Position numbers and translations under genes: made by a program
Source of the DNA: Pseudomonas sp. JAI120
GTDB taxonomy: Bacteria > Pseudomonadota > Gammaproteobacteria > Pseudomonadales > Pseudomonadaceae
DNA: 64,000 nt
Direction of reading: 5' to 3'
NCBI RefSeq assembly: GCF_014207255.1
Contig: NZ_JACHCZ010000001.1
Span: forward strand, 1,541,378 to 1,605,377
The notes under the pieces: generated by a model
The model's input: the letters and a program-made list of their open reading frames with translations, nothing else
Database searches by the model: none
What the model was told of the DNA's origin: nothing
Shown here: positions 61,189-64,000 of the stretch, one piece after another
Position numbering within the stretch: the stretch's first letter is position 1
Layout: every line of letters begins with the position of its first letter

Positions 61189-62505
61189 CTAACCAGGCTC
61201 CACTGGCGCGGGTAGCGCGACTCTTGAACACGCGAAAAGCAGCATGCCTACGAGGATCAAGGCCCCTCCCCGCATCCATGTTTCCAAACTTTGCTGACTG
61301 AGCAGTACCAAGCACGAGACGATAGCAATTACCGGAACCCACGTAGGCACCCGAAAGTGATCTTCCGCAACCTCGTCGCGGCGCAGGATTAACACGGACA
61401 AATTAGTGCAGAGAAATACGAACAGCAGGAGCAGGACGACGGTTTCAGCCAATGTAGCTAGAGTTCCCGTCAGCGTGAGTCCAATAGCTACGAGGGTGGT
61501 AGCGATGATTGCTATCCACGGGGTGCGTCTCTGAGGCAGCACTCTGCTCAGCGCCTTTGGCAAGAGCCCAAGGCAGGCCATGCCGTAAGTTAGACGGCTG
61601 GCCATGATCATCGTAAGGAGCGCACCATTGGCCACCGCGATCAATGCAATGAAGGCGAAGACGCGAGGCGGAATGTTTAAACCTGACGCCCGAACCACTT
61701 CAAGAAGGGGAGCCGAGGTTGCCACCAGCTTTTCCATGGGCAGTACGGAAGATGCGGCGACTCCGACAGCCATGTAGACGACTCCGGCGGTTACCAATGC
61801 GGCAAATAACGCGCGCGGGTAAACGTTTCTAACGTCTCGAATTTCTTCCGCTAGATTGGCGGATGTTTCGAATCCTACAAACGAATAGAAGGCGATCAAT
61901 GCCGCCCCCAAAACGGCTAACATCGGGCTGACCCCTGGCTTGAACTCCAGGCTGCGACCCAAATCTGCCTCGCCTGTGCGGAAATACCACGCTGCGGCGA
62001 CAACGACCAAGAGAAGGCCTGACAGCTCAATAACTGTCATCACTAGGTTGGCTCCAAGGGACTCTTTAATCCCCCTTGCATTCAGGAGCGCGATAACGAC
62101 AAGGAACAGCAGCGCCGCAATGTGAGGTGGTACCTGGATGAACGCCGCTAGGTAATCGCCCGCAAACGCCAAGGACAAACCTGCCGCGCTTGTGACAGCA
62201 GCAGAAAGCATGCAAAAGCCCACGAGAAAAGAAATGAGTGGTGACCCGAACGCTTTCTCAGCGAAAACCGAAGCGGCGCCCGCGTGAGGGTATTTTGTCA
62301 CCAGCTCTGCGTAGGAACCGGCAGTAAGCATCGCGAAAAACAGAGCGAGTAGCAGGGGCACCCATATTGCGCCACCTACCTCTCCCGCAATTGTCCCGGC
62401 AAGGGCATAAACGCCCGCCCCGAGAACATCGCCGAGAATAAATAGAAACAGCATCGGGCCGGTGACGGCGCGGCGAAGGGAGGTCTTGGGGGTCAAGGTC
62501 TTCAC
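61189..62505 (-). CDS. APC-family amino acid permease
   Basis: A 438-residue permease with 12 predicted helices. FILGDVLGAGVYALAGTIAG is helix 1 with its glycine-rich unwound part, and FYSFVGFETSANLAEEIRDV is the conserved helix 6 region; these resemble CAT/YfnA-type members. The start is GTG 62505, supported by AGGAAG 7 bases upstream; an ATG at 62574 lacks a site. A small gene 90 bases upstream on the same strand may be in the same transcript. Confidence 0.88.
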   Translation of the reverse strand: MKTLTPKTSLRRAVTGPMLFLFILGDVLGAGVYALAGTIAGEVGGAIWVPLLLALFFAMLTAGSYAELVTKYPHAGAASVFAEKAFGSPLISFLVGFCMLSAAVTSAAGLSLAFAGDYLAAFIQVPPHIAALLFLVVIALLNARGIKESLGANLVMTVIELSGLLLVVVAAAWYFRTGEADLGRSLEFKPGVSPMLAVLGAALIAFYSFVGFETSANLAEEIRDVRNVYPRALFAALVTAGVVYMAVGVAASSVLPMEKLVATSAPLLEVVRASGLNIPPRVFAFIALIAVANGALLTMIMASRLTYGMACLGLLPKALSRVLPQRRTPWIAIIATTLVAIGLTLTGTLATLAETVVLLLLFVFLCTNLSVLILRRDEVAEDHFRVPTWVPVIAIVSCLVLLSQQSLETWMRGGALILVGMLLFACSRVALPAPVEPG

Positions 62506-62595
62506 GTTAAACTTCCTGGCTTGAGGTTGAGACAGCCGATCACCGGGCTGATAGCTAGGTGGCTTCACTCTCAAGCAATGGAAATTCGCGTATGA

Positions 62596-62787
62596 CTAAA
62601 GTTCACATATCTTGCCGAGGGGTCGGGTATCGTCCAAAGCCTCCGCGCAGAGACCAACTACTACGTAGTCTCCAAAGTGGAACCATTCCGTCAGGCTAGA
62701 TATGTCTGCATAGAGCCAAGGGGTGGTAGGAATTGCATGAACTCTGGGGGGAACAAACGTTACGGAGTTTGATTCGATCTCTATCAC
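62596..62787 (-). CDS. Small hypothetical protein
   Basis: A 63-residue protein (IEIESNSVTFVPPRVHAIPT, then WFHFGDYVVVGLCAEALDDT). It starts at GTG 62787 with AGGAG only 3-4 bases upstream. No family recognised; composition is protein-like. Confidence 0.45.
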   Translation of the reverse strand: MIEIESNSVTFVPPRVHAIPTTPWLYADISSLTEWFHFGDYVVVGLCAEALDDTRPLGKICEL

Positions 62788-63120
62788 GATCTCCTCATCA
62801 TTCCTTAGGGCCTATAACGATCAGTAGGAAACTAATGGGCAACAGGCATCGATACTCATTCGGCAACTCACCCAAGGCGACGCCCACGATTATCTGAAGG
62901 ACTACTCGGCACGATCATTTGATTAGATTTTATCCGTCGCGACGGGCGGCATAAGGCGCACGGAAATGACTGAAATAGCACCTGTCGTCGGCAATTTCCC
63001 CGCAGATAAAAACTTTCTTTGCTTGGCAGATATCCATATCGCTGCCACTGCATGGGGTGCTGAAAAGCTATCTAAGCGACAAGGCACGCATTAAATTAAA
63101 TCGACTGAAGGGACTCTCGA
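62788..63120. other. Gene-free stretch before the OBAP-like lipoprotein
   Basis: 333 bases between divergent genes. No repeat or coding frame of merit; AT-rich around 62910-62930 and 63085-63105, where promoters could lie. Confidence 0.5.
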
Positions 63121-63885
63121 ATGAGTGGATTGCGCAAAGCCTATAGGGTCAACACGATGAGCATGGCGTTGTTAGCGCCCATTCTCGTCGCATGTACGGG
63201 TAACAATTCGCCCTCTAACGTAATCGCGCCTGGAGATACCAAATCGCCCGCCACGCAGTCCCTTGATGCCGGTGCTGCACTACTTCAATCACGTCCGCCG
63301 ATAGACGCGTTGAATGCGTATCTGGATGGCTTCCATTTTTACAACGGCCACATGAACGCCCAGATGGAGGCGCACCACTACTGCGCGATTCTCAACGAGG
63401 AAGTTATCCAGTGCGTGATCTACGATGGCAATCGTAAGGACGCCAAGCTGATGGGGGTCGAGTACATCATCAGCGAACAATTGTTCGCAGGTCTTCCCAA
63501 AGCCGAACAAGCGCTTTGGCACAGTCATGTTCACGAAGTGAAATCAGGTCAGCTCGTAGCGCCTGGGATCCCTGAGGTAGCCGAGCATGCATTGATGGAA
63601 AAACTCGTCCATACCTACGGCAAGACGTGGCACACCTGGCATACCGACCTCAATAAAGACCTGCCCCTTGGCGTTCCTCAGCTCATGATGGGCTTTACAG
63701 CAGACGGGCAAGCGGATCCACAGATGGTTGCAGATCGCGATCGTCGATTCGGGTTAGATAGCGCGCAGAAGAAGAAAGCTCGGGCGGACATACCAACGCC
63801 CGTCGTTGCGCCAGGCGCAGATGCATGGAACCAGGGCAAGATTTTTCAAATCGTTGATCCTACGGACACTCCCCACCAGCACTGA
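63121..63885 (+). CDS. OBAP/DUF1264-family lipoprotein
   Basis: A 254-residue protein of the DUF1264 family, related to plant oil-body-associated proteins. The N-terminus is a lipoprotein signal (MSMALLAPILVACTGN, lipobox LVAC), so the mature protein is anchored by Cys25. Family marks are FHFYNGHMNAQMEAHHYCAI, GVEYIISEQLF, HSHVHEVKSGQLVAPGIP and KTWHTWHTD, with many His residues that might bind metal. GAAGGGA precedes the ATG; a later Met at residue 13 is an alternative start. Role in bacteria unknown. Confidence 0.85.
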   Translation: MSGLRKAYRVNTMSMALLAPILVACTGNNSPSNVIAPGDTKSPATQSLDAGAALLQSRPPIDALNAYLDGFHFYNGHMNAQMEAHHYCAILNEEVIQCVIYDGNRKDAKLMGVEYIISEQLFAGLPKAEQALWHSHVHEVKSGQLVAPGIPEVAEHALMEKLVHTYGKTWHTWHTDLNKDLPLGVPQLMMGFTADGQADPQMVADRDRRFGLDSAQKKKARADIPTPVVAPGADAWNQGKIFQIVDPTDTPHQH

Positions 63886-63930
63886 TGTTCATCGCAAATA
63901 TGACTGACCCCAAGGACTCTTACCCTCACC

Positions 63931-63963
63931 TGCCGCCTTCACTCAAGAAGTGAGAAGGCGGCA
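63931..63963 (+). terminator. Hairpin after the OBAP-like gene
   Basis: TGCCGCCTTC and GAAGGCGGCA form a 10-base stem, 46 bases after the stop. No long T run follows, so it may work with the second hairpin at 63972. Confidence 0.5.
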
Positions 63964-63971
63964 TCCCGCTC

Positions 63972-63998
63972 ATCGTTCGGGTGCGCGCCCCGAACGAT
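63972..63998. repeat. Perfect short palindrome at the window end
   Basis: ATCGTTCGGG-tgcgcgc-CCCGAACGAT: 10-base arms around a 7-base loop, 9 bases after the previous hairpin. Confidence 0.75.
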
Positions 63999-64000
63999 CT

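Noticed and set aside
1..64000. CRISPR arrays, tRNA or rRNA genes, intact transposase or integrase genes
   Set aside because: None was seen: no regularly spaced direct repeats, no tRNA-like cloverleaf noticed by eye, and no DDE or tyrosine recombinase motifs. A tRNAscan or IS search was not possible.

Overview
The window looks like chromosomal DNA of a Pseudomonas, most likely of the P. fluorescens group. The support is the gene stock (OprD-type porin, DUF2790 and DUF2986 small proteins, many LysR/MocR regulators, BenE, IbpA-like Hsp20), the high-GC codon use, and REP-like palindromes of the type known from P. fluorescens. Most of it is accessory or 'flexible' genome: small catabolic or transport cassettes, each beside its own regulator. 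No rRNA, tRNA, CRISPR array, integrase or intact transposase was seen.

Layout. 1-5.2 kb: NTF2-like gene fragment, LysR regulator, degenerate double HD-GYP/LuxR regulator, secreted alpha/beta hydrolase, GMC oxidoreductase. 5.6-10.7 kb: serine hydrolase, porin, orphan polyamine-type binding protein and DUF3237 gene, with a TetR regulator; one operator-like motif recurs at both ends of the block. 12.4-15.8 kb: LysR regulator divergent from a clavaminate-synthase-like Fe(II)/2-oxoglutarate oxygenase, a TSUP transporter and a YbaK-type tRNA-editing protein; this could be a make/export/tolerate system for a hydroxylated amino acid. 16.4-21.7 kb: aldehyde dehydrogenase, a 45-residue remnant of a carboxymuconolactone decarboxylase, a quinone oxidoreductase and an OprD porin.

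22.0-28.3 kb is a graveyard of PLP-related genes around an intact MocR regulator and an intact BenE transporter: glyA with a one-base frameshift, and an aminotransferase, a YggS, a serC and a second glyA that have all lost their middle part. 28.3-29.3 kb has two unknown genes and a broken GNAT gene. 30.1-35.5 kb is strikingly AT-rich and is a defence island: a SIR2-family protein paired with a membrane protein, and on the other strand an AAA ATPase overlapping a DUF4435 gene, the layout of the PARIS anti-phage system (AriA/AriB). The SIR2 pair lies between inverted copies of a 19-base motif. Two MITE-like elements sharing internal motifs lie at 32.9 and 37.1 kb.

36-51 kb: an orphan solute-binding protein, a soluble FIST-domain chemoreceptor, a PAF-acetylhydrolase-like enzyme, an MFS/MocR/PanB-like group, a YeeE transporter, a secreted nuclease, an SDR enzyme, and a three-gene KaiC-like/histidine kinase operon. 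51-64 kb: MFS exporter with TetR regulator, a 2-hydroxyacid dehydrogenase, a LysR-controlled RraA-type aldolase/aminotransferase/dicarboxylate symporter operon, hsp20, a HAD phosphatase, an APC permease and an OBAP-type lipoprotein.

All family calls come from reading motifs and translations; no database search was run.
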